NCBI RefSeq assembly: GCF_002813755.1
Contig: NZ_CP018061.1
Location: 738,501-802,500, forward strand
Length of the DNA: 64,000 nucleotides
Direction of reading: 5' to 3'
DNA from: Enterococcus mundtii
GTDB lineage: Bacteria > Bacillota > Bacilli > Lactobacillales > Enterococcaceae
Made by a program: the position numbers and the translations under genes. This document shows, piece after piece, positions 27,465-36,541 of this stretch. Numbering within the stretch: position 1 is the first letter of the stretch; each line of letters begins with the position of its first letter. The notes beneath the pieces are model-generated. The model did no database searches and was not told the DNA's origin. It was given only the letters and a program-made list of their open reading frames with translations.

Positions 27465-28682
27465 ATGATAGCGTCGCTTAAAAATAATATCGATCGGATG
27501 ATTTTTGTAGTCAAAAGTCTCTTCTTGCGAGTAGGAAGATACGCTGTTTTTTATTGTTGTTATCCATTTTTAGTCATGCAACCTTTAAAAAGAAATAAAA
27601 TCGTTGTTTCTAGCTATTTTGGAAAAGGTTATGGAGATAATCCTAAGTATATTTGTGAATATTTACTATCCCAAAAAGATGATTTAGACATTGTTTGGTT
27701 ATGTAAGCCAGAAGTCCTTCAACATCAAGCAGATCTATTTCCAGATACGATAAGGTTAGTGAAAAATAAATCAGTTCGAGCATTGATTGAGATGTTCACG
27801 GCTAAGATTTGGATCGACAATTGTCGTAAAAGCTTTTATCCACCCAAAAGAAAAGGACAGTTTTATCTCCAGACCTGGCATGCTGGATTCGGACTCAAGC
27901 GAATCGAGAATAATGCAGCTGGTAAATTAAAACCAAGATATGTAAAATTAGCCAAAAAAGATTCTCAAATGTGCGATCTATTGGTTTTTGAAAGCTCTGA
28001 TCTATTTAAAGATATCGGTAAAATGTTCTGGTATGAGGGAGAAATTTTTAGAGAAGGTGTTCCTAGAAATGACGTGATCGTCAATAACGATCCCACTATC
28101 ATCCGTAAAGTGTATGAGTATTATCAAATTCCAACAGACCAAAAAATTGTTTTATACGCACCGACCTTTAGAGCAGGAGAACTGATAAAAGTCAGTCCAG
28201 ATTTTTTGGAGCAAGTTAGAAAAGCTTTCTCAGATAAATTTGGCATCGACTATCAGATGCTTATCCGTCTTCATCCAAATGATACGGAGAATAAAAAACA
28301 GATTTTAGGAGAATTAGATAACTCTACTCTTATTGATGCTTCTGACTATAATGATATGCAAGAATTGTTGTGCGCAACAGATGTATTGATCACAGATTAT
28401 TCTTCAACTATCGGTGAAGCATTAGTATCTAACAAAAAGTGTTTTATCTATGCGTATGATTATGACCAATATCTAGAAAATAGAGGTCTAGTAATGGATT
28501 TAGCAGACTTGCCATTTCCGTTGATTAGAAGTCAAGAAACATTCATTGAAGGTATTGAGAATTTTGATTTGGACGAGTATCTAGCTAAAATGGAAGAATT
28601 TAAACAAGGCTTGAATATTTCCGAATCTGGTCATGCAAGTAAAACATTAGGAGATCGTTTGTTGATTGAGATGTCTAAGTAG
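27465..28682 (+). CDS. CDP-polyol:polyol-phosphate transferase (TagB/TagF/TarL family)
   Basis: About 405 residues. Seen: an N-terminal membrane-associating region, LQTWHAGFGLKRIE (the catalytic-histidine WHG-like motif), VLYAPTFR, RLHPND and LITDYSSTIGEAL, which bind the CDP-polyol. The family polymerises or adds glycerol- or ribitol-phosphate at the inner membrane face. With the IspD-like and SDR genes just upstream this makes a self-contained polyol-phosphate route. ATG 27465 has GAGGA upstream; GTG 27450 is inside that ribosome site. Confidence 0.88.
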   Translation: MIASLKNNIDRMIFVVKSLFLRVGRYAVFYCCYPFLVMQPLKRNKIVVSSYFGKGYGDNPKYICEYLLSQKDDLDIVWLCKPEVLQHQADLFPDTIRLVKNKSVRALIEMFTAKIWIDNCRKSFYPPKRKGQFYLQTWHAGFGLKRIENNAAGKLKPRYVKLAKKDSQMCDLLVFESSDLFKDIGKMFWYEGEIFREGVPRNDVIVNNDPTIIRKVYEYYQIPTDQKIVLYAPTFRAGELIKVSPDFLEQVRKAFSDKFGIDYQMLIRLHPNDTENKKQILGELDNSTLIDASDYNDMQELLCATDVLITDYSSTIGEALVSNKKCFIYAYDYDQYLENRGLVMDLADLPFPLIRSQETFIEGIENFDLDEYLAKMEEFKQGLNISESGHASKTLGDRLLIEMSK

Positions 28683-28700
28683 TTAGTTATAGACAAGACA

Positions 28701-28856
28701 GAGTTTGGGGTTGTTACAAACGTTAATTTAGGCACCTATGGACCTCTAAAACTGAATAAATAGAGGTTCATAGGGCTTTTTAAACTTGGTCAAAGCGCAT
28801 GCCAGAAGTAGTTTCTTCGGAAATAAACAGAATACTTTTGGCACGATATCAAACTC
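28701..28856 (+). repeat. Intergenic repeat element, copy B
   Basis: About 156 bases bounded by inverted ends GAGTTTG (28701) and CAAACTC (28850-28856). The segment with CTTCGGAAATAAACAGAATAC aligns with copy A at 10519-10632. It encloses a strong terminator (28735-28781). Confidence 0.55.
28735..28781 (+). terminator. Terminator within repeat copy B
   Basis: CCTATG-ACCTCTA pairs with TAGAGGT-CATAGG around a twelve-base loop, followed by GCTTTTT. It ends the polyol-phosphate unit. Confidence 0.88.
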
Positions 28857-28886
28857 AAATTTATTCTGAAAGGTCGTAAAAGAAGT

Positions 28887-30293
28887 ATGAGTAAATACAA
28901 AAAATTAGTCGGGAATTCTTTCATATTCGCAGTAGGTAATTTAGGGAGTAAACTAATATCATTCGTATTGGTTCCACTTTATACATATTATCTAACTACA
29001 CAAGAATATGGGAAGGTTGACTTAGTTACGACAACTGTCAGCCTATTGATCCCAATTGTTTCTGGAGGAATATCTGTTGCTGTTTTAAGATTTGCACTGG
29101 ACAAAGATGTAGATAAAAAATCAGTCGTAACAAATGCTACGATCATTGCAATAATTGGGATTGTGATTACAGCGTTATGTTACCCATTATTGGCAATGAC
29201 TGGTGCTTTTGATCAAATACTTCTAGCATTTATGTTTTTACTGGCATTTCAAGTATTTACACAAATCATTGCACAATTTGCTAGAGGTAACGGACAAGTT
29301 CGTATTTTTGCTTTTAATGGTATGATCAAAACTCTAGCGATCGGATTATTGAATATTTACTTCCTGGTAGTATTAAAAATGGGATTGAATGGATATTTGA
29401 TATCATTGATACTTGCGGAAATCATTTCCTTCATTTATCTTGCATGTACAACACCATATTTTAAAGATTTTTCTGTTAAACTTATTAATAAATCTTTTAT
29501 GAGAGAGATGCTAGTTTTTTCGATTCCGACTATTCCTAATGATGTCTTATGGTGGTTTGTCAATAGTGCAAGTCGATACTTTATTTTGTATTTTCTAGGA
29601 GTAAGCGCAAACGGAATCTATGCTGTCGCTAATAAAATACCTTCTGTTATCTCTATGATGCAGTCTGTTTTCTCACAAGCATGGCAGATTTCTCTTGTTG
29701 ACGAGCGAGACTCAGAATCTCGTGGAGAATTTCATGCAAATATTTTTAAATATTATTCATTTTTGCTATTTTTTACAGCTTCATCGATCATGGTGATTTT
29801 AAAGTGGCTTTTAGGTAATTTAGTCCAAAGTTCATTTTTTATCAGTTGGCAAGTCACTCCGTTTTTATTGATTTCTGCTATTTATTCTGGATTTATCGGT
29901 TTCTATGGACAGTTTTATATTGCAGAAAAGAAAACAAAAGGATTGATGAATACTTCATTGATTTCCGGTTTACTGAGTGTCATACTTAACTTTCTTTTCA
30001 TTTCATCTTTTGGCTTGATAGGGGTTGGATTTGCTTCGATGATCAGCTTGTTTGTTGGTTGGATGATTCGAATTTATGATACAAGTAAATTTATCACTGT
30101 AAATATAAATGTATGGAATATCGTATTAAATCATGTAGTTTTGGCCGCCCAAGTTGCATTGATCTTTTTATTCGATGGGTTATTGTTGATTGGATTAGAA
30201 TTAGTTTGCTTAATTGCTTTATTATTTGTTAATATGGACATCGTAAAAGGTCTTTTAAAGACTGGTAAACGCATGGTACATTCAAGAAAATAA
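28887..30293 (+). CDS. Wzx-like polysaccharide flippase
   Basis: 468 residues with about twelve to fourteen membrane segments, MATE/MOP-fold polysaccharide biosynthesis protein. Seen: GNLGSKLISFVLVPLYTYYLTTQEYGKVDL, the typical N-terminal signature of this family, and VSGGISVAVLRFALD. It should flip lipid-linked repeat units outward for the Wzy-like enzyme. The ribosome site is weak (AAAAGAAG before ATG 28887). It lies after a terminator, so needs its own promoter, not identified. Confidence 0.87.
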   Translation: MSKYKKLVGNSFIFAVGNLGSKLISFVLVPLYTYYLTTQEYGKVDLVTTTVSLLIPIVSGGISVAVLRFALDKDVDKKSVVTNATIIAIIGIVITALCYPLLAMTGAFDQILLAFMFLLAFQVFTQIIAQFARGNGQVRIFAFNGMIKTLAIGLLNIYFLVVLKMGLNGYLISLILAEIISFIYLACTTPYFKDFSVKLINKSFMREMLVFSIPTIPNDVLWWFVNSASRYFILYFLGVSANGIYAVANKIPSVISMMQSVFSQAWQISLVDERDSESRGEFHANIFKYYSFLLFFTASSIMVILKWLLGNLVQSSFFISWQVTPFLLISAIYSGFIGFYGQFYIAEKKTKGLMNTSLISGLLSVILNFLFISSFGLIGVGFASMISLFVGWMIRIYDTSKFITVNINVWNIVLNHVVLAAQVALIFLFDGLLLIGLELVCLIALLFVNMDIVKGLLKTGKRMVHSRK

Positions 30294-30322
30294 AAATATC
30301 AAAAATAGAGGAGTGAGTTCAA

Positions 30323-31279
30323 ATGAATTCTATTTTAATAACTGGTGGAGCCGGCTTTATCGGTTCTACACTAGCCAATCATTTGAGTGAAAATAATAAA
30401 GTGGTCGTTATTGACGATCTATCTATGGGAAATAAAGAAAATCTTGATTCTACCAAAAACATTGTCTTCGTTGAGGGGGATGTAGCTGATGAAAAAGTAA
30501 TGGAAGAGCTATTGAACAATCACCAGTTTGACTATATCTTCCATTTAGCTGCTATAGCTAGTGTTGCTGATTCCGTTGAACGTCCATTGGAAACTCATCG
30601 AGTGAATTTTGATAGTGTCTTGATGTTACTTGAGTTGATTCGTAAGTATCAGCCAAATTTAAAGCGTATTGTATTTAGCTCTTCTGCAGCTGTTTATGGA
30701 GATGAACCAACACTACCTAAAAAAGAAGAGTCAGTTATTCGACCGTTGACGCCTTATGCTATTGATAAATTTGCCGCTGAACAATATGTACTTGATTATT
30801 GCCATTTGTATGATGTGCCAGGAACTGCGGTACGTTTCTTCAACGTATACGGTCCAAATCAAAATCCAAATTCGCCATATAGTGGGGTGATCTCGATTTT
30901 AGTGGATCGCTATAAAAAGCAACTTGCTGATGAAAAAGCGTCATTTACTTTATTCGGCGATGGCAGTCAATCAAGAGATTTTGTCTATGTTGAAGATGTT
31001 GTGCAAGCTTTATTACTTGTTTCCAAAGAAGAAAAAGCACTAGGGCAACAATTCAATGTTGGAACGGGGAACAGTACAACTTTACTTGAGTTGATCCAGA
31101 CAATCAATCAGATTCTTGAAGTTGAATTACTGTTGGATTATCAAGAGGAGAGAGTAGGAGATATCCACGACTCTTTAGCTGATATCACTAAGCTTTCAGC
31201 ACTAGGTTACCAACCTAAACATAGCATACTTGATGGCATGAGAAAATATTTAGCAACAGAAATAAATACGACAAAATAA
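30323..31279 (+). CDS. GalE-like NAD-dependent sugar epimerase
   Basis: 318 residues. Seen: [56 protein letters not shown] (active-site Ser) and YAIDKFAAEQYV, the YxxxK pair; RFFNVYGPNQNPNSPYSGVIS is typical of UDP-GlcNAc/GlcNAcA 4-epimerases of the WbpP/GalE group. It likely supplies a UDP-Gal, UDP-GalNAc or related donor for the decoration. GAGGAGTGAG precedes ATG 30323. Last epa-region gene before a convergent terminator. Confidence 0.85.
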   Translation: MNSILITGGAGFIGSTLANHLSENNKVVVIDDLSMGNKENLDSTKNIVFVEGDVADEKVMEELLNNHQFDYIFHLAAIASVADSVERPLETHRVNFDSVLMLLELIRKYQPNLKRIVFSSSAAVYGDEPTLPKKEESVIRPLTPYAIDKFAAEQYVLDYCHLYDVPGTAVRFFNVYGPNQNPNSPYSGVISILVDRYKKQLADEKASFTLFGDGSQSRDFVYVEDVVQALLLVSKEEKALGQQFNVGTGNSTTLLELIQTINQILEVELLLDYQEERVGDIHDSLADITKLSALGYQPKHSILDGMRKYLATEINTTK

Positions 31280-31308
31280 TAAATTTTCTTTATTCAGGAA
31301 ACAACAGA

Positions 31309-31352
31309 GAAAACCTTGTATCAAGCCAAATTGCTTATACAAGGTTTTCTTC
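31309..31352. terminator. Bidirectional terminator at the epa cluster end
   Basis: AGAAAACCTTGTAT pairs with ATACAAGGTTTTCT between convergent genes; T-rich on both sides. Marks the right boundary of the epa locus. Confidence 0.85.
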
Positions 31353-31393
31353 GTTCTTATTCAATTATCATAGATGACAGGTCAACACATTGC

Positions 31394-32548
31394 TTATTCA
31401 TCATTTCCCATCAATTTATATATCTGATCTCTAAGATCGGTGGCAGTTGTTTTATATTTTTTATCGGCTTGGATATTACTTTCTAGCACAACTGCATCAG
31501 AGGTATCTTTTTTCATTGCTAATACCGCATGGAAACGATTGATGTTTCCTTGAGCAAATATTGTATCCCTTCCACTATAGACCCCACCATTATATGGACG
31601 CCCACTCAAATTCTTTCCCCATAGAGAAAAAAGTAAATCTTTTGGAATCAATTGCCCTTTTAATACTTTTGTAAAAAATTCATTCAAATCATAGACGGAC
31701 ATACTGATATTCCCAGTTCCTAATTCATTACGTATATCTGTTTCAGATTCAGTCAAAGCTTGATGATAATCATCGTCTGGACTCATTTGATAAGAGACTG
31801 CGTGTTCTGAAGTGTTTTTGACTTGGTCATAGAAGGTCGTCTGTTTCAATTGTAAGGGAGTGATGATTTGATCATACACCAACTTTTCGTATGGCTGATG
31901 GGTCAATTTCATTAAAATACCTGTTAGTAATGTGAAATTCAATGGTTCATATTTGTAACTTTGATCATTGGTATATTCGAGATGGTCTATGGCAAACTGG
32001 ATCACCTCTTGGTCATTCATCGGTACGGTCGGAGAAGCTGTTTTTTTCAATCCTGATCGCATATATAATAAATCTTTGATCGTGATTTTATTGCTACCGT
32101 TGATTTGGGGATAAAATTTAGCCAGTTTTGTATCTAAAGAAAGTTTCCCTATATCCACTTGTTTTAGAATCAGTAGCGCAGTCATTGCTTTTTGGATCGA
32201 ACCAATTTGATAATACAGAGATGGAGTATTTGGTTGCTGTGCTTCTTCGTTAGCGTATCCGTAGCCCTTTTCAAGGATCACTCGATTGTTTTTACGAATA
32301 TAGACAGATCCAACATAATCATTTTTTTGTAACAATTGGTCGATTTGATCGGCAAGGACCTGTTCGTCTTTGGTCAAATCTAGGGAATCGTTTGCCACTT
32401 GAATCGAGGCGGATACTCTTGACTGTGCCATTTCATAGGTAGACCAAGTGATGATTCCAATAGTGACGACTAAAATGAATAAGCAGATTTTTTGAGAGAA
32501 AGAAAAATGGGAAGCTTGTTTTCTTCTTAAATGTTTCCTTTTGTTCAT
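31394..32548 (-). CDS. Membrane-anchored serine hydrolase (beta-lactamase/PBP class C family)
   Basis: About 384 residues: basic N-terminus, one signal-anchor helix, then a class C beta-lactamase-type domain outside the cell. Seen: YQIGSIQKAMTALL with the SxxK nucleophile motif. The second motif is normally YxN; here the aligned stretch is YEPLNF, so the Tyr is kept but the Asn position reads Pro. The KTG-like motif is unclear. The start ATG at 32548 has AGGAAGGA upstream on this strand; a TTG at 32557 abuts that site. Likely a D,D-peptidase or esterase of the cell envelope; substrate unknown. Confidence 0.78.
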   Translation of the reverse strand: MNKRKHLRRKQASHFSFSQKICLFILVVTIGIITWSTYEMAQSRVSASIQVANDSLDLTKDEQVLADQIDQLLQKNDYVGSVYIRKNNRVILEKGYGYANEEAQQPNTPSLYYQIGSIQKAMTALLILKQVDIGKLSLDTKLAKFYPQINGSNKITIKDLLYMRSGLKKTASPTVPMNDQEVIQFAIDHLEYTNDQSYKYEPLNFTLLTGILMKLTHQPYEKLVYDQIITPLQLKQTTFYDQVKNTSEHAVSYQMSPDDDYHQALTESETDIRNELGTGNISMSVYDLNEFFTKVLKGQLIPKDLLFSLWGKNLSGRPYNGGVYSGRDTIFAQGNINRFHAVLAMKKDTSDAVVLESNIQADKKYKTTATDLRDQIYKLMGNDE

Positions 32549-32697
32549 GTATATCAATCCTTCCTGTCTAAGAGCTTAGTGATTAAATGAAGCAGATTAT
32601 TGTTATTTAGTAAATAAGAATCATTTTATTTTCTATTTTAAGCCGAAGAGAATCGATTTACTACTTACAATTTTGACATAAGAATTGTTAAAAATAA

Positions 32698-32726
32698 TTC
32701 ACCTCTGCCTGAATTTCATGTATAAT
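32698..32726 (+). promoter_or_regulatory. Putative sigma-A promoter of mltG
   Basis: TTCACC (32698-32703), 17-bp spacer, perfect TATAAT (32721-32726), about 30 bases before the ribosome site. Confidence 0.6.
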
Positions 32727-32764
32727 GAATAAAGTTATGAAGTTGATAGTAAGGAGGAGTTGTT

Positions 32765-33940
32765 TTGTCAGAAAACAAACAACATCCAGATGAGAAGAGA
32801 CGACGACAAAAGAATGCAACTGATTCGACAGATGTAGTCAGTAAGCGAAAAGACCTACGTAAAAAAGAAGATAAAATCGTAGGAAAAATTATTTTAGTGA
32901 TTGCGCTTACGTTGCTAATTATTGGATGTGTATTTGGTTTTACGGTCTATCGCTATATCGATAGTGGCTTAAAACCTTTAGACCCAGAGAATGAACAATT
33001 GGTTTCGATCGAAATCCCTAGTGGCTCTTCAAATAAGCAAATCGGAGAGATTTTAGAACAAGACCATATCATCAAGAGCGGTATCGTATTTAATTATTAT
33101 ACAAAATTTAAAAATATGACTGGCTTTCAGGCTGGCTTCTACCAATTAGCCCCTAACATGACGTTAGATGAAATCGGTAAACAGCTCCAAGAAGGTGGAA
33201 CCTCAGAACCTACAGAAGTGGCAGATGGGAAGATCACGATACCAGAGGGATATGATGCAGAGCAGATTGCAGAACGAGTAGCTAAAATCACTGGAAAAGA
33301 CAAGCAAGAATTTTTAGATCTACTAAAAAATGAAGCCTTTTTCACTGAGTTAACTCAAAAATATCCTGATTTATTAGAAAGTGCAGCTAAGGCAGAAAAC
33401 ACCAAGTATCGCTTAGAAGGTTACTTATTCCCAGCGACTTATGATTACTATAAAGATATGTCACTCAAAGATTTGATCATTCAGATGGTCAATAAAACGA
33501 ATACCGTGTTACAACCATACTTCTCTACGATCAAGCAGCAAAATCATACGGTTCAAGAAATCATGACACTTGCTTCATTGATCGAAAAAGAAGGCGTATC
33601 TGAATCAGACCGTAAAAATATTGCTAGAGTTTTCTTTAATCGGATTGACATAGGGATGCCATTACAATCAGATATTTCTATTTTATATGCGTTAGGCGAA
33701 CACAAAGAATTTGTCTCTTATGAAGATACGGCAGTCGATTCACCATATAATCTGTATACAAATAAGGGATATGGGCCAGGACCATTCAACAGCCCAAGTG
33801 AAGCAGCTATTCAAGCTGTGATTGAACCTGCAGAGAATGATTATTATTATTTCGTCGCAGATATCTCTACAGGTGAGGTTTATTTTGCAAAAACATATGA
33901 AGAGCATATGGAATTAGTACAAAAATACGTAAATAATTAA
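32765..33940 (+). CDS. mltG: Endolytic murein transglycosylase MltG
   Basis: 391 residues. A charged cytoplasmic N-terminus (to about 45) and one membrane helix (about 46-66) precede the extracellular YceG/MltG domain. Seen: the catalytic block TLASLIEKEGVSES with its glutamate, then RVFFNRIDIGMPLQSD and YNLYTNKGYGPGPFNSPSEAAI, all conserved in MltG. It cuts nascent glycan strands and sets their length, working with PBPs. TTG 32765 is a confident start because AAGGAGGAG stands just before it. Closed by a hairpin terminator. Confidence 0.93.
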   Translation: MSENKQHPDEKRRRQKNATDSTDVVSKRKDLRKKEDKIVGKIILVIALTLLIIGCVFGFTVYRYIDSGLKPLDPENEQLVSIEIPSGSSNKQIGEILEQDHIIKSGIVFNYYTKFKNMTGFQAGFYQLAPNMTLDEIGKQLQEGGTSEPTEVADGKITIPEGYDAEQIAERVAKITGKDKQEFLDLLKNEAFFTELTQKYPDLLESAAKAENTKYRLEGYLFPATYDYYKDMSLKDLIIQMVNKTNTVLQPYFSTIKQQNHTVQEIMTLASLIEKEGVSESDRKNIARVFFNRIDIGMPLQSDISILYALGEHKEFVSYEDTAVDSPYNLYTNKGYGPGPFNSPSEAAIQAVIEPAENDYYYFVADISTGEVYFAKTYEEHMELVQKYVNN

Positions 33941-33982
33941 AATTGAGCGTTATCTGTAACTTTATTTATTTTTAGAAAAACA

Positions 33983-34011
33983 TTTACATTTTAGAAAAAG
34001 CATGGTAATCT
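33983..34011 (+). promoter_or_regulatory. Possible greA promoter overlapping the mltG terminator
   Basis: TTTACA (33983-33988), 17-bp spacer, TAATCT (34006-34011); the -10 lies inside the left arm of the terminator hairpin. A weak -10, tentative. Confidence 0.3.
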
Positions 34012-34045
34012 TTTTTGGACTGTAGTCCGTAAAAGATTACCTTTT
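34004..34045 (+). terminator. Terminator between mltG and greA
   Basis: GGTAATCTTTT pairs with AAAAGATTACC, with an inner GGACT/AGTCC stem, then CTTTT. Only 34 bases separate it from greA. Confidence 0.8.
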
Positions 34046-34079
34046 GCGGTATTCCATAGAAAAAGGAGAAGAGTTATAC

Positions 34080-34559
34080 ATGGTAGAAAAAGTATATCCT
34101 ATGACGCTTGAAGGAAAAGCGAAATTAGAGCAAGAATTAGAAGAATTAAAAACAGTTAAACGGGGAGAAATCATTGAACGAATCAAGATCGCCCGTGGCT
34201 TTGGTGATTTATCTGAGAACTCAGAATATGAAGCAGCTAAAGATGAACAAGCTTTCGTAGAAGGACGTATCACGACAATCGAGAATATGATCCGTTTTGC
34301 ACAGATCATTGACAATGATGGCGTTGATTCGGATGAAGTATCTATTGGTAAAACAGTGACGTTCATTGAGTTACCAGATGGTGAAGAAGAAGAGTATACG
34401 ATCGTGGGAAGTGCTGAGGCAGATCCTTTCTCAGGAAAGATCTCAAATGATTCCCCGATCGCACAAGCTTTGATCGGCAAATATAAAAATGATGAAGTAA
34501 CGATTTCAACACCTGGTGGCGATATGCAAGTAAAAATCGTCAAGGTCGCGCAAGCATAA
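34080..34559 (+). CDS. greA: Transcript cleavage factor GreA
   Basis: 159 residues, normal length. N-terminal coiled-coil hairpin ([45 protein letters not shown]) carries the acidic tip residues (D and E of GDLSENSEY) that place Mg in the RNA polymerase active site; the C-terminal FKBP-like domain has [31 protein letters not shown]. It rescues backtracked RNA polymerase. ATG 34080 has AAAGGAG upstream; upstream in-frame codons belong to the leader. Confidence 0.97.
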   Translation: MVEKVYPMTLEGKAKLEQELEELKTVKRGEIIERIKIARGFGDLSENSEYEAAKDEQAFVEGRITTIENMIRFAQIIDNDGVDSDEVSIGKTVTFIELPDGEEEEYTIVGSAEADPFSGKISNDSPIAQALIGKYKNDEVTISTPGGDMQVKIVKVAQA

Positions 34560-34603
34560 GTTGAAATGTAGACACAGATAATCAATTATTGGTTTGTCTA
34601 TAC

Positions 34604-34643
34604 AAAAAGGTCTGGGACCATGACACAAAGTCCCAGGCCTTTT
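34604..34643. terminator. Terminator after greA
   Basis: AAAAGG-CTGGGAC pairs with GTCCCAG-CCTTTT; symmetrical A and T tracts. Confidence 0.88.
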
Positions 34644-34739
34644 ACTGTAGAAAGCGATAGTTACATCTAAAGTCCTATAGCATCTCAAAACAAAAATAGG
34701 TATGATAAAAAAGAGAATGAAAAGGAAAGGAGAATAGCG

Positions 34740-35471
34740 ATGAATAGCTCTTGGCGCTTTTTTATAGTAGTAGAAGCCTTACTATTGATCTTTGCAGTTT
34801 GGCAAATCGTAAATAATGTTGAATTATTACTATTAGTTTTATTTGGTATTTTTAATATCTATCTTGCATTGCGAAAATCACCGAGATCGGGGTTTCAAAA
34901 TTTTCAATTTGTACTAGGTGGACTAGTTATTTTTTTCAGTTTGATCAATAGTCCTGCGCTGTGGGTAATGGCAGTCTTTGCTGTCTTGTTCATTGGTCTT
35001 AAAGGTGTAGAGATTTCTGGGATCGATCTAACAAAAAATGCTTTTTGGCGAAAAAAACAAATCATTATGGTTCAAACAGAGCAAGTGAAGTCCCACAATA
35101 ATGAACGAAAAAAACAACAATTATTCGGTAATCAGCGAATTGGTAATGATGTGTATGAATGGGATGATATCAATATCGCTCTACTTTCAGGAGATACGAT
35201 CATCGATTTAGGGAACACCTTGTTACCTAAAGACGATAATATCGTTATCGTCAGAAAAGGAATCGGTCGGACACGCATTTTAGTTCCATTAGGGATTGCA
35301 ATCAGTCTCGAACATGCAACGTTAGTAGGAAATGTACAATTTGAAGAAGAACAATTTGCATTGAAGAACGAGTCGATTAAAATCTATAGTAACGATTACG
35401 ATGAAAATCCACGTCGTTTAAAAATCATTACGAACACATTACTTGGGGATATTGAGGTGATTCGAGCATGA
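34740..35471 (+). CDS. liaF: LiaF, inhibitor/sensor protein of the LiaFSR system
   Basis: 243 residues. Three to four N-terminal membrane segments (to about 95) precede a C-terminal cytoplasmic beta domain ([63 protein letters not shown]), the LiaF/DUF2154 type. LiaF holds the LiaS kinase in check until envelope stress from daptomycin, bacitracin or cationic peptides. AAAGGAG before ATG 34740. Stop overlaps the liaS start (ATGA). Confidence 0.94.
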   Translation: MNSSWRFFIVVEALLLIFAVWQIVNNVELLLLVLFGIFNIYLALRKSPRSGFQNFQFVLGGLVIFFSLINSPALWVMAVFAVLFIGLKGVEISGIDLTKNAFWRKKQIIMVQTEQVKSHNNERKKQQLFGNQRIGNDVYEWDDINIALLSGDTIIDLGNTLLPKDDNIVIVRKGIGRTRILVPLGIAISLEHATLVGNVQFEEEQFALKNESIKIYSNDYDENPRRLKIITNTLLGDIEVIRA

Positions 35472-36541
35472 TTGAGAAACTTTCTCGACCGATGCTAGCT
35501 ATTTATGCTTCGATCGCCTCATTTATCGTCATTTTATTTTCATTTTTTACTTATTTTTACGCAAGTAATCAAACTCATTTTTGGCGTACTTTATTAAGTG
35601 CCAGAATTTTATACGTACCATTGATCTTTCACTTATTAGCGATTTCTTCAGGTGTCGGTTTGATTGTTTTTTTGATTGTCTCTCTTTTACAAAAAGCACG
35701 TTATGGGAAAATCGAAGAACAGTTACGGGCAATTTCTTCCGGTAACTATGAAGCAAAAGTTTTAAATGATTCCTTACCAAGTGCATCTGACGATATATAT
35801 GTCAAAGAAATTGAAAAAGAAATCACTAAAATCAAAGAAAAAATGATCGAAGTATCAAGTGAACTTCAAATATTGACGAGTCGACCTCAATATGTTGATG
35901 GACAAACAAAAGAGGAAATCTTAGAATTAGAAAGACATCGTTTAGCGCGTGAGCTACATGATTCAGTTTCCCAGCAATTATTTGCAGCGATGATGATGAT
36001 GTCTGCTTTGACAGAACAAGCCGAAAAAAGTGATACGCCTGAAATGTTTCGTAAACAACTAAGAATGGTAGCAGATATCATCAATGCTTCACAATCTGAA
36101 ATGCGTGCGTTGCTACTACATTTGCGACCAGTCAACCTTGAAGAGAAAAGTTTGAAACAAGGGATTGAGCAATTATTAAAAGAATTAAAAAACAAGATAC
36201 AAATTGCATTGAAATGGGATATTGAAGATATCACTTTGTCTGATTCGATTGAAGATCATCTCTTTCGGATCGTTCAAGAACTACTTTCAAATACGTTGCG
36301 TCATGCAAAAGCAAATGAATTAGAAGTGTATCTGCATAAAATCGATAATAATCTTTTATTACGAGTGATCGATGACGGTACTGGCTTCAATATGAATGAA
36401 ACAAAAACCGGTAGCTACGGACTAAACAATATCAGAGAACGTGTAGCAGGTATTGGTGGAACAGTAAAAATCATTAGTTTCAAAGGACAAGGGACAAGTG
36501 TGGAAATCAAAGTTCCTTTAATAAAGGAGGCGGAAAAATGA
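35468..36541 (+). CDS. liaS: LiaS sensor histidine kinase
   Basis: 357 residues. Two membrane helices with a short outer loop (intramembrane-sensing type), a HAMP-like linker, the HisKA_3 dimerisation box [19 protein letters not shown] with phospho-accepting His164, and the HATPase domain ([34 protein letters not shown]). It phosphorylates LiaR. Residue 120 is threonine, the daptomycin-susceptible state at the site where T120A is described in E. faecium. The 4-base overlaps on both sides indicate one tightly coupled operon. Confidence 0.96.
   Translation: MIEKLSRPMLAIYASIASFIVILFSFFTYFYASNQTHFWRTLLSARILYVPLIFHLLAISSGVGLIVFLIVSLLQKARYGKIEEQLRAISSGNYEAKVLNDSLPSASDDIYVKEIEKEITKIKEKMIEVSSELQILTSRPQYVDGQTKEEILELERHRLARELHDSVSQQLFAAMMMMSALTEQAEKSDTPEMFRKQLRMVADIINASQSEMRALLLHLRPVNLEEKSLKQGIEQLLKELKNKIQIALKWDIEDITLSDSIEDHLFRIVQELLSNTLRHAKANELEVYLHKIDNNLLLRVIDDGTGFNMNETKTGSYGLNNIRERVAGIGGTVKIISFKGQGTSVEIKVPLIKEAEK

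Noticed and set aside
34037..34585. 182-codon reverse-strand ORF opposite greA
   Set aside because: Ser/Ile-rich antisense shadow of a highly conserved gene; begins in the terminator region.
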